Assembly (NCBI GenBank): GCA_028066355.1
Contig: JALCBP010000002.1
Coordinates: 78,627 to 142,626 of the forward strand
Direction: 5' to 3'
DNA: 64,000 nt
DNA from: UBA1268 sp002694955
GTDB lineage: Bacteria; Planctomycetota; Planctomycetia; Pirellulales; UBA1268
Below the pieces are notes generated by a model. The model worked only from the letters and a program-made list of their open reading frames with translations, made no database searches and was not told the origin of the DNA. Positions 36,943 through 46,150 of the stretch are shown piece after piece. The position numbers and the translations under genes were made by a program. Within the stretch, counting starts at the first letter, position 1. Each line of letters opens with the position of its first letter.

Positions 36943-37707
36943 TCATGCCGCCGCGGCATGAAGTCGTTCATGTATCTGCTCGATATCAGCAACCTCTATT
37001 GGCTGGCTGGCTTGACCCTCACCAACAAGCCGAACCATGTCTATAAGGCGAAAAATATTTTTTGGAATGCCTGCTGTAACTTCATGAATGACCTCTGGCA
37101 CTCGTTCTGAGTACCTCAATCCACCACCGACCAACTGAGACTGCACTACAGCCAATGTCTCACAGAATAGAACAGGCTGCAAAACCGACCGAAACAAAAC
37201 CTTATCCAGTAAAGCAGGGTCTCGTGCTAAAAGTGTCAACAAACGCCCTCGGCCACCAAGAACCACAGATGCACTTGGCGACTGCTTCCATATCGTCTCA
37301 GAAACTGCCCCTAACATGCCGTCCGATGCAAGATGTGAATTATCGATTATGAACACTATAGCTTCACTTTTTGCACCCGAAACGATTTGTTGAAGTGGTG
37401 CGACCGTGCTCAGGTCAATCCGAACAACATGCGCTGCACGAAGAAGGTTTGCAGAAAGAGAATTCAAAACGGTCGTTACGCCTGAACCACCTGGACCACA
37501 AAGAGCTACAAGGCTCGGGTACTGTGTAACTGCATACCGCAAACGGGCAATTGCCGCTTGCTGTGAACGGAACAACTTCACATCCTGATTCCCACCAACT
37601 TGCGGGATCACCTCATTACAGACCATGCCGTTTGCTTGCAATAGTTCCGTTGGTTGCGTCTCATGTCCTTGTGCTTCACGAGAACCTAATGAATGTTCCA
37701 TAACCAC
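36943..37707 (-). CDS. ExeA/GspA-like AAA ATPase with a degenerate P-loop
   Basis: 254 residues from GTG 37707, chosen because GGAGG lies eight bases upstream; the frame is open to a TTG at 37722. The fold resembles secretion/exosortase-locus ATPases: FRSQQAAIARLRYAV, a P-loop-like CGPGGSGVTTVLNSL, a Walker B-like VFIIDNSH, and a C-terminal GIPKNIFRLIDMVRLVG typical of the AAA lid. The P-loop lysine is replaced by Val77, and Walker B reads Asp122-Asn123 instead of Asp-Glu. It is probably a non-hydrolysing, regulatory or structural member. Third gene of a tight operon. Confidence 0.83.
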   Translation of the reverse strand: MVMEHSLGSREAQGHETQPTELLQANGMVCNEVIPQVGGNQDVKLFRSQQAAIARLRYAVTQYPSLVALCGPGGSGVTTVLNSLSANLLRAAHVVRIDLSTVAPLQQIVSGAKSEAIVFIIDNSHLASDGMLGAVSETIWKQSPSASVVLGGRGRLLTLLARDPALLDKVLFRSVLQPVLFCETLAVVQSQLVGGGLRYSERVPEVIHEVTAGIPKNIFRLIDMVRLVGEGQASQPIEVADIEQIHERLHAAAA

Positions 37708-37723
37708 GAGAGTGACCTCCAAA

Positions 37724-38482
37724 CTAAGCGTGACAGGAAGCTTCTAGCAACTCACGTGAAACAGGCTCACATTCCTTATCACCGGAGAAGGTTACAACTT
37801 CTCCGATTGGATAAATCCCAAGACTCAGTAGCAATTGCCGCCGACTAGGGCAGGGCAGCACATCAGCATGACGAACTAACAGCACGGCATCACAACCAAA
37901 TGCACGAGATGCTATGTCCTGTTTCCGGAATGGGCCGGGTGTAAACCAGACTCCTGAATCCACAAGAACAACATCCTCTTCATCATGTAACTCACCACAA
38001 CCATTTTGGTCTTGACACTGGGGCCACAAATGCGAGCTACCAACAAGTTCGCGCCAAAGCTCTTGTGAAGAACCTACATAACGAACCTTCCTGCCCCGAG
38101 ACCGCAAGACGTCAGCAGTACCCCGTGCGATAGTTGTCCGCCCCTCCTGGGCACGATGACCGGCAATACCGATTACACGATGTCCTTTTGCACAAGCACC
38201 AACAACTTGATCTGCAAGTGCTTCCCATTGCTCCGGCACCGCCGCCAGAAGCATCCCAAGCACCTTGTCTGGAACTACTTCCTCAGACATCTCGGTTTGT
38301 GACGAATCACTGATTCGTTCTTTTTGGGAACAAGCAACCCCATGGGCAGACTCAATGTCTGGCCTTTCGACGGTGGTAGTTAAACGGGGTTCACAATCGC
38401 TACGATCTGCCTGCAACCCGTCGTTTCGTTCGAGAGACGACGCATGGTTCAGAAAACTCTGGTCAATACGATCGAACTGCAT
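37724..38482 (-). CDS. CpsD/BY-kinase-like ATPase with a degenerate Walker A
   Basis: 252 residues. The N-terminal ~70 are polar and look unstructured. Then comes a P-loop domain of the polysaccharide co-polymerase kinase (CpsD/Wzc) type: HRVIGIAGHRAQEGRTTIARGTADVLRSRGRKV. The usual GK-S/T is here Gly114-Arg115-Thr116, and the Walker A' strand is VVLVDSGVWF (Asp175). No C-terminal tyrosine cluster is seen, so autophosphorylation of the BY-kinase kind is unlikely. Its ATG directly follows the stop of the upstream gene, and the next gene starts 16 bp after its stop. Low Tyr content and several Cys are notable. Confidence 0.82.
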   Translation of the reverse strand: MQFDRIDQSFLNHASSLERNDGLQADRSDCEPRLTTTVERPDIESAHGVACSQKERISDSSQTEMSEEVVPDKVLGMLLAAVPEQWEALADQVVGACAKGHRVIGIAGHRAQEGRTTIARGTADVLRSRGRKVRYVGSSQELWRELVGSSHLWPQCQDQNGCGELHDEEDVVLVDSGVWFTPGPFRKQDIASRAFGCDAVLLVRHADVLPCPSRRQLLLSLGIYPIGEVVTFSGDKECEPVSRELLEASCHA

Positions 38483-39252
38483 CTACTGCCTACTCTTTCC
38501 CGGTTCGGGCAATAATTCAGTCATTTCTGCAAAACGAACCCTGTCCAGTCGCTCTTCTTCCCGATGCTGAATCGGTTGCCGCTCTACATAGAAGACACAA
38601 AGCCAAATTATGGAAGCAATAAATGACAAAAACCACAACGTCAGCGAGGGTTGATACAATCTTGCAAGAGGAATATTCCTCCGAGACTTTTCTTTAACTC
38701 GCTGTTTTGGATGGTGCTTTTCTTTTGGATGGTGCTTTTCTTTTGTTCGAGCCGAGTCCAACTCCTTCGCTTTCTGTNNNNNNNNNNNNNNNNNNNNNNN
38801 NNNNNNNNNNNNNNNNNNNNNNNNNNNNNNNNNNNNNNNNNNNNNNNNNNNNNNNNNNNNNNNNNNNNNNNNNNNNNTTTTGGATGGTGCTTTTCTTTTG
38901 TTCGAGCCGAGTCCAACTCCTTCGCTTTCTGTGTACTGATCTGACACGTATCAGGTTCGGGCAACTGTTTTTCCTGAACCGCCCGGCTGCCTCCACGACT
39001 CGGCTGTTCTTTATGACACACTTCCGAGCAACTCGACACCTTGCCTGTACTCGATTCAGCTTGAAAGCCAGCCAACCAAGCTGCATCGTATTGCTTCTCA
39101 AACTCATCTCGCTTGAGTGACGAGTGAGCTCGTGTCACTGGTTCATCTACACGGACAGGCTTGGAAATAAGCACAGGATCAGAATCGCTGTCTTCTGGCA
39201 GAATACAGCGATTCTTGATTCGTACACGTGGAAAAATTGCGATCAGATCCAT
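38483..39252 (-). CDS. One-helix membrane protein heading the degenerate-ATPase operon (interrupted by an assembly gap)
   Basis: The printed sequence breaks the gene with 100 N, but identical 55-bp ends flank the gap. Removing one copy plus the N (155 bases) leaves 615 bases, exactly 205 codons. The 204-residue product runs from MDLIAIFPRVRIKNRC to PEPGKSRQ. ATG 39252 has GGGAG six bases upstream; a longer frame reaches 39360. Residues 1-145 are polar, with an EKHHPKEKHHPK repeat at 120-131 and many Lys/Arg. One transmembrane helix (about 151-171, LTLWFLSFIASIIWLCVFYV) precedes a charged C-terminal tail. By position it could be the membrane anchor for the two following ATPases. Family not recognised. 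Confidence 0.78.
38705..38740. repeat. 18-bp tandem repeat inside a coding region
   Basis: Two perfect copies of TTTTGGATGGTGCTTTTC (38705-38722 and 38723-38740) encode the EKHHPK repeat on the minus strand. The right flank of the nearby assembly gap begins with one more printed copy. The true copy number may therefore differ from two. Confidence 0.9.
38723..38932. other. Assembly gap with duplicated 55-bp ends
   Basis: The 55 bases at 38723-38777 are identical to those at 38878-38932, and 100 N separate them (38778-38877). This is the pattern of two contigs sharing an end overlap that the scaffolder failed to merge. Collapsing it restores a single open reading frame across the join. Confidence 0.93.
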
Positions 39253-39565
39253 AGACGCTCCCAACAATTTTCGTCTCAAATGAACCAAATCCTTTAAAAA
39301 CCAAGGCCTCCATCGGCAGAGTTTGCCCAAAAAAATCATGGCCATTTTTTGGGAATTCATTGACCACCATTACATCCACAGCCATTAGCCTAAATTCTCA
39401 AACGCTTTCTCCGTTCATAAGCGCCTTTCAATCCCCATAAAGACCGCATTGCAGTATCCCAAGATTATGAACTGGCCTATAATTTCCGGTGTATTAGTCT
39501 TATTTCAACAAAACAGACGTTTGCTCCCCGATCCACCATAACTCTACGACCGACCAGAAAGTGCA

Positions 39566-42500
39566 ATGGAGATTTCCACAAACCGTTCAAAAGATTTGCT
39601 CAATGTTCTCGAAGAACGGATCGCCATACTAGATGGTGCTATGGGCACAATGGTGCACGCTCTCGGCTTGGATGAACAGGGGTTTCGAGGCGAACCTTTC
39701 CGGAACAATGAGCGTGACCTTAAAAACTGTATTGATGCGTTAACGCTTTCACAGCCAGATGCGATAAAACAGATTCACGCCTCGTTCCTCGAGGCCGGTG
39801 CCGATATAGTTGAGACCAATACGTTTGGTGCCACACCCGTGGCCTTGGCTGATTTTGGTCTCGAAGGGCATACTCGCGAACTCAATCTTGCTGCCTGCCG
39901 AATTGCGAGAGAAGCCGCTGACGCAGCAACACTGAAAACACCTGACAAACCACGGTTTGTTGCAGGCTCGATAGGCCCAACAAATAAACAGCTTTCGATT
40001 GCTGGAAATGTCGCTGACCCCGGACATCGTGACGTCACCTTTGACGAAATGGTTGCATGCTACAAAGCGCAAATAGAAGCTCTTCTTGAGGGCGGTGTCG
40101 ACCTTCTGCTTGCAGAGACGGCATTTGATACTCTCGTGCTAAAAGCAGCCCTGCTCGCTATTGAGGAAGCCTTCCGATCGACCGGCATTGCTGTACCGAT
40201 CATGGCATCATTCACTGTCTTCGAAGGCGGCCGTACACTTTCCGCTCAAACTGTTGATGCATGCTACCAGAGTATCTCGCATGCCAATTTACTTAGTGCT
40301 GGTATCAACTGTGCACTTGGCCCTGAAAAGCTCCGCCCATACCTTGCAGACCTTTCTCGTATTTGCCCTCGTATGGTTAGCTGCTATCCCAACGCAGGGC
40401 TACCAAATGCGCTCGGGGGGTTCGATGAAACTCCAGAAATGATGGCGTCCGTTATCGGAGAATTTGCCCGCGATGGTTTTCTCAACATAGTTGGTGGTTG
40501 TTGTGGAACTACTCCAGACCATATTCGCGCTATTGCTGATGTGGTCGCCACACACCCACCACGACGATCAGCTGAGCAACCGCGGTTAAGTCGGTACTCT
40601 GGCCTTGAGCTTCTTGAGGTTCGTCCTGAGAGCAGTTTTACAATCATCGGAGAACGCACAAATGTCACCGGATCAAGGGCTTTTGCCCGACTCATTAAAG
40701 AAGAGAACTACGAAGCTGCCCTTAGTGTTGCTCGGCAGCAGGTTGAAAACGGCGCGAATATCATCGATATCAATGTTGATGAGGGAATGCTTGATGGACC
40801 GGCGGTAATGACAAAATTCTTAACGCTTTTATCCAGCGAGCCAGATGTCTCTCGTGTACCCATCATGATTGATTCCTCCCGCTGGGAAGTCCTTGAAGCT
40901 GGCCTGAAATGCATTCAAGGAAAAGGTGTCGTCAATTCAATCAGCCTGAAAGAGGGTGAAGATACTTTCCTCAAACAGGCACGTATTATCCGCCACTATG
41001 GTGCCGCTGTGGTCGTCATGGCGTTTGACGAGAATGGACAGGCAACCGATATCGAAAACAGAGTGGCAATATGTGAGAGAGCCTATCGACTCCTGACAGA
41101 GAAAGCTGAATTCCCTCCTGAGGATATTATTTTTGACCCGAATATCCTTACAGTAGCTACTGGAATGGAGGAGCATAATCGCTATGCAATAAATTTCATC
41201 GAAGCAACGCGACAAATTAAGGAAAAAATGCCACTCACGAAAGTGTCTGGTGGAGTAAGCAATATTTCCTTTTCATTCCGTGGGAACAATCTGGTTCGAG
41301 AGGCAATGCATGCAGCTTTTCTCTATCATGCCATCAAAGCCGGCATGGACATGGGTATCGTGAACGCAGGGCAACTTGCGCTCTATGAAGAAATCGATGC
41401 TGAACTTCTTGAGAAAATTGAAGACGTCCTGTTTGATCGCCGGGAAGATGCAACAGACAGGCTGATTGATTTCGCAGAAACGATAAAAGGTGACGGAGAG
41501 AGTGGCTCTAAGAAAGTTGATGAGTGGAGGGAACTTGATGTCGAAGGTCGGCTAGCTCACGCATTACTTAAAGGGCTCACGGATCATGTTGAAGAAGATA
41601 TCGAGGAGGCCAGAACCAAGTACGAAACGGGTCTTCAGATTATCGAAGGACCGCTCATGAGTGGCATGCAGATCGTCGGCGACCTCTTTGGTGAAGGCAA
41701 AATGTTCCTTCCTCAGGTTGTGAAAAGCGCGCGTGTCATGAAGAAAGCCGTGGCGCATCTCCTGCCTTACATGGAAGAGGAAAAGAAGGCTCAAGGTGAG
41801 TCCGAATCTAAGCGTGGTCGTATTCTCATCGCAACCGTCAAAGGTGACGTCCATGACATTGGAAAGAATATTGTTGGCGTTGTTCTAGGCTGCAACGGTT
41901 ACGAAGTCATCGATATTGGCGTGATGGTTCCGTGCGCCACAATCATCGACAAAGCTCGTGAAGAGGAAGTCGATATTGTTGGACTATCCGGACTCATAAC
42001 GCCAAGTCTTGACGAAATGGTACAGGTCGCAAAGGAATTTCAACACGAAAAGTTTGAGATCCCACTTTTGATCGGTGGGGCGACGACATCAACAAGGCAT
42101 ACTGCAGTGAAAATCGCGCCGCAATACACTGGCAACGTCGTCCACGTAGCAGACGCATCACGAGCAGCTGGGGTTGTCGATAAATTACTAAACCCTTCCT
42201 CCAGGGAAGCGTTTGCAGAAGAAAACCGCAAGGCACAGGCTAGGGATCTTGAAAATTTTCAAACTCGCCAACAAGTAAAACTTGTTCCATACAAGACAGC
42301 TGTTGAAAAGCGCTGGACCACCGACTGGTCACTTGCTGAGATAGAAAAACCGGAATTCCTTGGCCTTCGCCAACTTCCAAAGGTCTCGCTTGAGGAACTC
42401 GTTCCATTTATCGACTGGTCTCCATTTTTCATGGCTTGGGAACTCAAAGGAAAGTACCCAACCATTTTCGATGATGTTACCGTCGGCAATGAAGCTAAAA

Positions 42501-43258
42501 AACTTTTTGATGATGCCCAAAAACTCTTACATGATATTGTCGGCACACAAAAACTTGAAGCTCGAGGAGTCTACGGCTTCTTTCCTGCCAATAGTGACGG
42601 GGATGACATCATTCTTTTTGATGATGACGAACGAAAAAATGAAACTGTTCGCATTCATACTCTCAGGCAACAATGGGAAAGGCGTGGACAAGAAACCTTC
42701 TACGCACTAGCCGACTTTGTTGCACCTGTATCGAGTGGACGGAGGGACTATATAGGAGCCTTTGCCTGCACCGCTGGCCATGGCTGTAGTGAGTTTGCCG
42801 AACAGTTCGACAAAGACCATGATGACTACAACTCAATCATGGTAAAAGCACTTGCCGACCGACTCGCCGAGGCATTTGCAGAATGGCTTCATCAGAAGGC
42901 ACGTAAAGACTGGGGTTTCGGCAAGCATGAGCAATTCAGCAGTGATGACCTTATCGCGGAAAAGTACCGTGGTATTCGTCCTGCTCCCGGTTATCCGGCC
43001 TGTCCCGATCACACAGAAAAACCGGGGCTATTTCAACTTCTCGATGCCGAAAAAGTTGCCGGGATGAGTCTTACAGAGAACTTTGCGATGACGCCAGCGG
43101 CAAGCGTGTGTGGACTCTACTTTGGCCACCCGGAAAGCCGATACTTTGCTGTAGATAGAATCACTCGTGAACAAGTGCAGTCGTACGCTGCCCGAAAAGG
43201 CATGCCCGAAAAAGAGATCGAGCGCTGGCTCGCTCCAAACCTGGGATACGATCCTTGA
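39566..43258 (+). CDS. metH: Cobalamin-dependent methionine synthase
   Basis: Transfers a methyl group from methyltetrahydrofolate to homocysteine via B12. All four modules are present in 1230 residues. The homocysteine barrel opens ERIAILDGAMGTMVHALG and has zinc Cys249 and Cys312-Cys313 (GGCCGTTPDHI). The folate-binding barrel has IGERTNVTGSRAFARLI. The B12 module has DVHDIGKNIV, with cobalt-ligand His763, and GLSGLITPSLDEM. The C-terminal activation domain has RGIRPAPGYPACPDHTEK. ATG at 39566. I searched the ~310-base upstream gap for a cobalamin or SAM riboswitch and saw none. Confidence 0.97.
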   Translation: MEISTNRSKDLLNVLEERIAILDGAMGTMVHALGLDEQGFRGEPFRNNERDLKNCIDALTLSQPDAIKQIHASFLEAGADIVETNTFGATPVALADFGLEGHTRELNLAACRIAREAADAATLKTPDKPRFVAGSIGPTNKQLSIAGNVADPGHRDVTFDEMVACYKAQIEALLEGGVDLLLAETAFDTLVLKAALLAIEEAFRSTGIAVPIMASFTVFEGGRTLSAQTVDACYQSISHANLLSAGINCALGPEKLRPYLADLSRICPRMVSCYPNAGLPNALGGFDETPEMMASVIGEFARDGFLNIVGGCCGTTPDHIRAIADVVATHPPRRSAEQPRLSRYSGLELLEVRPESSFTIIGERTNVTGSRAFARLIKEENYEAALSVARQQVENGANIIDINVDEGMLDGPAVMTKFLTLLSSEPDVSRVPIMIDSSRWEVLEAGLKCIQGKGVVNSISLKEGEDTFLKQARIIRHYGAAVVVMAFDENGQATDIENRVAICERAYRLLTEKAEFPPEDIIFDPNILTVATGMEEHNRYAINFIEATRQIKEKMPLTKVSGGVSNISFSFRGNNLVREAMHAAFLYHAIKAGMDMGIVNAGQLALYEEIDAELLEKIEDVLFDRREDATDRLIDFAETIKGDGESGSKKVDEWRELDVEGRLAHALLKGLTDHVEEDIEEARTKYETGLQIIEGPLMSGMQIVGDLFGEGKMFLPQVVKSARVMKKAVAHLLPYMEEEKKAQGESESKRGRILIATVKGDVHDIGKNIVGVVLGCNGYEVIDIGVMVPCATIIDKAREEEVDIVGLSGLITPSLDEMVQVAKEFQHEKFEIPLLIGGATTSTRHTAVKIAPQYTGNVVHVADASRAAGVVDKLLNPSSREAFAEENRKAQARDLENFQTRQQVKLVPYKTAVEKRWTTDWSLAEIEKPEFLGLRQLPKVSLEELVPFIDWSPFFMAWELKGKYPTIFDDVTVGNEAKKLFDDAQKLLHDIVGTQKLEARGVYGFFPANSDGDDIILFDDDERKNETVRIHTLRQQWERRGQETFYALADFVAPVSSGRRDYIGAFACTAGHGCSEFAEQFDKDHDDYNSIMVKALADRLAEAFAEWLHQKARKDWGFGKHEQFSSDDLIAEKYRGIRPAPGYPACPDHTEKPGLFQLLDAEKVAGMSLTENFAMTPAASVCGLYFGHPESRYFAVDRITREQVQSYAARKGMPEKEIERWLAPNLGYDP

Positions 43259-43309
43259 TTTGTTGAGTTGATTTGAGGTAGTAAACACCCACTCCGACGA
43301 ATCAACTCC

Positions 43310-44308
43310 ATGGTAAAAAAACGACCAACTACGATTGTAAAGAAGCAGAAAAAGTCTTCACATCGCTCACGAATTCGTAAGATTGCGTTCGCAGGTCCGC
43401 AGAGCAAGCCTCTCTCCACGGTTCGTATCGACGACCTTATCGAGCGATTTCTTGCCTTCATCCGCCATGAACGAGGCCTTGCGGAAAACACGCAGTCGGC
43501 GTACCAGCGTGACCTCCAATCATTCGGAACGTGGCTCAGTGGGCGCTCACCATTAACAACAACAATTGGTGATCTGGGAGATTACCTCGGCTACTTGTCA
43601 GATGAGCAACAGTCTCGAGCCACAATTGCACGAAAAGCAGCAACACTTCGATGCTTTTATTCTTTCCTCCAACTTGAAGGAGTCATAAACGAAAATCCAG
43701 CTGAACAGCTTGTCTTGGCCCGCCCCGACGATACGATACCTGCTGTCCTCTCACCCCATCAGGTTGAGCTCCTGCTTGACAGCCCGTCAAGATTTACTCC
43801 TGCAGGATCACGCGACCGTGCCCTTTTAGAATTACTGTATGCCACTGGCTGCCGCGCTTCTGAAGTGTCTTCACTGAAGATTGAAGATCTTCACCTCGAT
43901 GAGCAATTTTGCACATGCCGTGGCAAAGGAAATAAAGAACGCGTCGTGCCTTTGGGAAAGCGGGCTCACACTGCAATCTCAACCTGGACACATGATCACA
44001 GAAGTCAGTTTGCATTGCGCTCAAGTGAAGAAAACTATGTCATCATATCCACGAGAGGCAATCGGCTCTCCCGAATGCGAATCTGGGAAATTGTCCGCGA
44101 ACACGCCACATCTGCCGGCCTTGCCAACGACATTTCACCCCACACGCTTCGACATAGTTTTGCCACACATCTCGTAGCGGGTGGAGTTGACCTGAGACAC
44201 GTACAGGAAATGCTGGGGCACGCCAGCATCGCTACAACCCAGCGCTACACTCATATCGATTCGGGACGACTAAGAAACGTTCATTTAAAGTATCATCCGA
44301 GAAGCTAA
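43310..44308 (+). CDS. xerD: Tyrosine recombinase XerC/XerD family
   Basis: Resolves chromosome dimers at dif, or acts on a related site. An N-terminal core-binding domain (RFLAFIRHERGLAENTQSAYQRDL) is followed by the catalytic domain. All active-site residues are visible: Arg in ATGCRASEV, Lys in GKGNKERVVP, HTLRHSFATHL (His and Arg), LGHASIATTQRYTH (His and nucleophile Tyr313). There is a ~40-residue basic extension at the N-terminus (MVKKRPTTIVKKQKKSSHRS) not usual in Xer proteins; a later start is possible. XerC and XerD cannot be separated from sequence alone. Confidence 0.92.
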   Translation: MVKKRPTTIVKKQKKSSHRSRIRKIAFAGPQSKPLSTVRIDDLIERFLAFIRHERGLAENTQSAYQRDLQSFGTWLSGRSPLTTTIGDLGDYLGYLSDEQQSRATIARKAATLRCFYSFLQLEGVINENPAEQLVLARPDDTIPAVLSPHQVELLLDSPSRFTPAGSRDRALLELLYATGCRASEVSSLKIEDLHLDEQFCTCRGKGNKERVVPLGKRAHTAISTWTHDHRSQFALRSSEENYVIISTRGNRLSRMRIWEIVREHATSAGLANDISPHTLRHSFATHLVAGGVDLRHVQEMLGHASIATTQRYTHIDSGRLRNVHLKYHPRS

Positions 44309-44327
44309 GCAACTCAGAACAGCACAC

Positions 44328-44819
44328 CTACGGTTCTTGCTCTAGTGGAACAAAACTTATCTTCTTCACCATCTCAATGAGCTGCCCGTTTTCTATTCTA
44401 CCGGACACTGCGGTGATTGCATCAACAACATTGATATAGTCAAGCTGATAGTCACTATCAATTTCTAATTCAACATCTTCGAGTGAAGCTCCACTCTCTA
44501 GAGCAATATCAACAAAGCTGGCAACTCTTTGTCGCAACTCATCAAAATCCTTAACGGGCTCACCATTCATCAAAATCCCCGTGAGCATACCTTCAGCATC
44601 AGACACCAAACGAACTTGAATTGGCGGCAACTGAAGATCATCAAGAGGCTCTGCAGACGATTTGCTGAGTGGCATACGAACATCAAAATCGCCCTCTGGT
44701 GCGATGATATTAAATGTCAACATAAAGAAAATCATGAGTTGAAATACAACATCTATCATGGGAGTCATGTTGACTGCCACTTTTTCAAGTCGTCGACGAG
44801 GAAGGGGAGGGGGCATCAT
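44328..44819 (-). CDS. exbD: ExbD/TolR-like biopolymer transport protein (second copy)
   Basis: 163 residues with a short basic cytosolic start, one transmembrane helix and a periplasmic domain. The helix VNMTPMIDVVFQLMIFFMLTF holds the proton-path Asp. The periplasmic part ends with YINVVDAITAVSGRIENGQ, typical of ExbD. The preceding gene stops one base before its start. It works with the ExbB-type protein as a proton-driven motor unit. Confidence 0.9.
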   Translation of the reverse strand: MMPPPLPRRRLEKVAVNMTPMIDVVFQLMIFFMLTFNIIAPEGDFDVRMPLSKSSAEPLDDLQLPPIQVRLVSDAEGMLTGILMNGEPVKDFDELRQRVASFVDIALESGASLEDVELEIDSDYQLDYINVVDAITAVSGRIENGQLIEMVKKISFVPLEQEP

Positions 44820-45257
44820 TCAGTCCGGCTTGTAAAGGGCACGAAGCGCAAATTTTTGAAATCCGAGCTCCTGGCAAATCTGAATAACCCGTTGTACATC
44901 ACCAGTATTTGCCCGACCATCTGCTCGGACAATTACCGTTGCACGTTTTGGGTCTTTATCAGCAGCAACGATAATCTCTCGCTCACGTTGCAAAGAACCT
45001 CCGATATTCTCAACCGGAATGATTTCACCAGCGTACAGCACTCCACCATCTGCCATGAGTTGCATGGTTATCGGTGCTTCAACTACTCCCTCAGCCGGCT
45101 TCGCTAGTTGACTCGACGGAAGTTGAATACGCTCATCCTGCTCTGCCTCACTGAAATTGAGTACAAACATGAAAAATGTTATCAACTGGAACGTAACATC
45201 GATCATGGGTGTCATGTCGTTCTCAACAACAGCTGGACCATTACTTCTCCGTATCAC
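44820..45257 (-). CDS. exbD: ExbD/TolR-like biopolymer transport protein (first copy)
   Basis: 145 residues. The helix NDMTPMIDVTFQLITFFMFVL contains the conserved Asp. The C-terminal ATVIVRADGRANTGDVQRVIQICQELGF is the classic ExbD domain end. The GTG start has GGAA about eight bases upstream. It differs from the second copy in the periplasmic part, so the two are probably distinct subunits of one complex, not a recent duplication. Confidence 0.9.
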   Translation of the reverse strand: MIRRSNGPAVVENDMTPMIDVTFQLITFFMFVLNFSEAEQDERIQLPSSQLAKPAEGVVEAPITMQLMADGGVLYAGEIIPVENIGGSLQREREIIVAADKDPKRATVIVRADGRANTGDVQRVIQICQELGFQKFALRALYKPD

Positions 45258-45298
45258 TAAAAGATTCCTGTAGATTTTTTGCCGATGCCACCGGGAGA

Positions 45299-46150
45299 CT
45301 ATTTTTGGGTTAGCGGCACTTTCGAAATGAGTCGCACTGCTTCGGTGTCCACGTCACTATTGAGTTGCTCAAGCCAATTGCGAAACAGACTGAAACACGC
45401 AGTAGCAGGAATTGCTATCCAAAGACCAATAAGGGTGGTCACAAGTGCCTGCGATATCCCACTTGCTAACTCATGATGCTTAGGCTGTGTTGCCGACTGA
45501 GCAATAACCGTGAAGGCACTTACCATACCACTTACGGTTCCGAGCAACCCAAACATTGGTGCAATCGCACCGATAAGGGATACATAACTGATCTTGTGTT
45601 CCAGTTGCATCGCTTCTTCAGCCTGCGTTTCTCGCATTGCATCGATTGCCTGCTGCCGACCTACCTGCAGTTTGACAAGGCCAATAGCAAGCACGCGACC
45701 AAGATAGGAATCATCAGCTTTTGCGAGTTCGTACGCCTGTTGAAACTCTTTCTTATCAAGATGACTCTCGAATCCTTCCATCAGTTCAGGAGGCATAAGA
45801 ACCGTGCGGCGTAATTGCAAAAAGCACATTACAAGTAACGCAACGAGGGCGAAAGAAAGTCCAACAAAAACAATAACAAAAGTTGCGCCAAGCGCTTTTA
45901 TGTAGTAGACGAGCAGATTATCCGGTCTGCTTGGGATTACATCTGCACCCACTCTATCCGAATCCGTCTCGGGCGTTTCTGACTCACCCCCTGCAGGATT
46001 AGTGACTGCTTCGATCACCACACCAGCGTCTGTAGTAGCAGGCTGGTTCTCATCAGCAATCTGTCCCACAACGACAGCCGACCAAAGAAAGAACAATCCG
46101 ACTAAGAACAAGCGACACTGAGATCGTAGACGATTCCTGAAAACCTGCAT
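45299..46150 (-). CDS. exbB: ExbB/TolQ/MotA-type proton channel protein
   Basis: 283 residues. An N-terminal signal-like helix (CRLFLVGLFFLWSAVVVGQ) is followed by an extracytoplasmic ~50-residue loop. Three further helices follow: YIKALGATFVIVFVGLSFALVALLVM, then SLIGAIAPMFGLLGTVSGMVSAF and ALVTTLIGLWIAIPATACF, which carry the MotA/TolQ/ExbB signature. The extra N-terminal helix is typical of exported long ExbB forms. The ATG (46150) lies inside the left copy of a 55-bp assembly duplicate. The coding region itself is complete. Confidence 0.92.
   Translation of the reverse strand: MQVFRNRLRSQCRLFLVGLFFLWSAVVVGQIADENQPATTDAGVVIEAVTNPAGGESETPETDSDRVGADVIPSRPDNLLVYYIKALGATFVIVFVGLSFALVALLVMCFLQLRRTVLMPPELMEGFESHLDKKEFQQAYELAKADDSYLGRVLAIGLVKLQVGRQQAIDAMRETQAEEAMQLEHKISYVSLIGAIAPMFGLLGTVSGMVSAFTVIAQSATQPKHHELASGISQALVTTLIGLWIAIPATACFSLFRNWLEQLNSDVDTEAVRLISKVPLTQK

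Noticed and set aside
38641..39360. Open frames reading through the 100 N at 38.8 kb
   Set aside because: They exist only because N is translated as unknown. The collapsed overlap gives a single 204-residue frame instead.
39253..39565. Cobalamin or SAM riboswitch upstream of metH
   Set aside because: No B12-box or SAM-box consensus was found on reading the gap.
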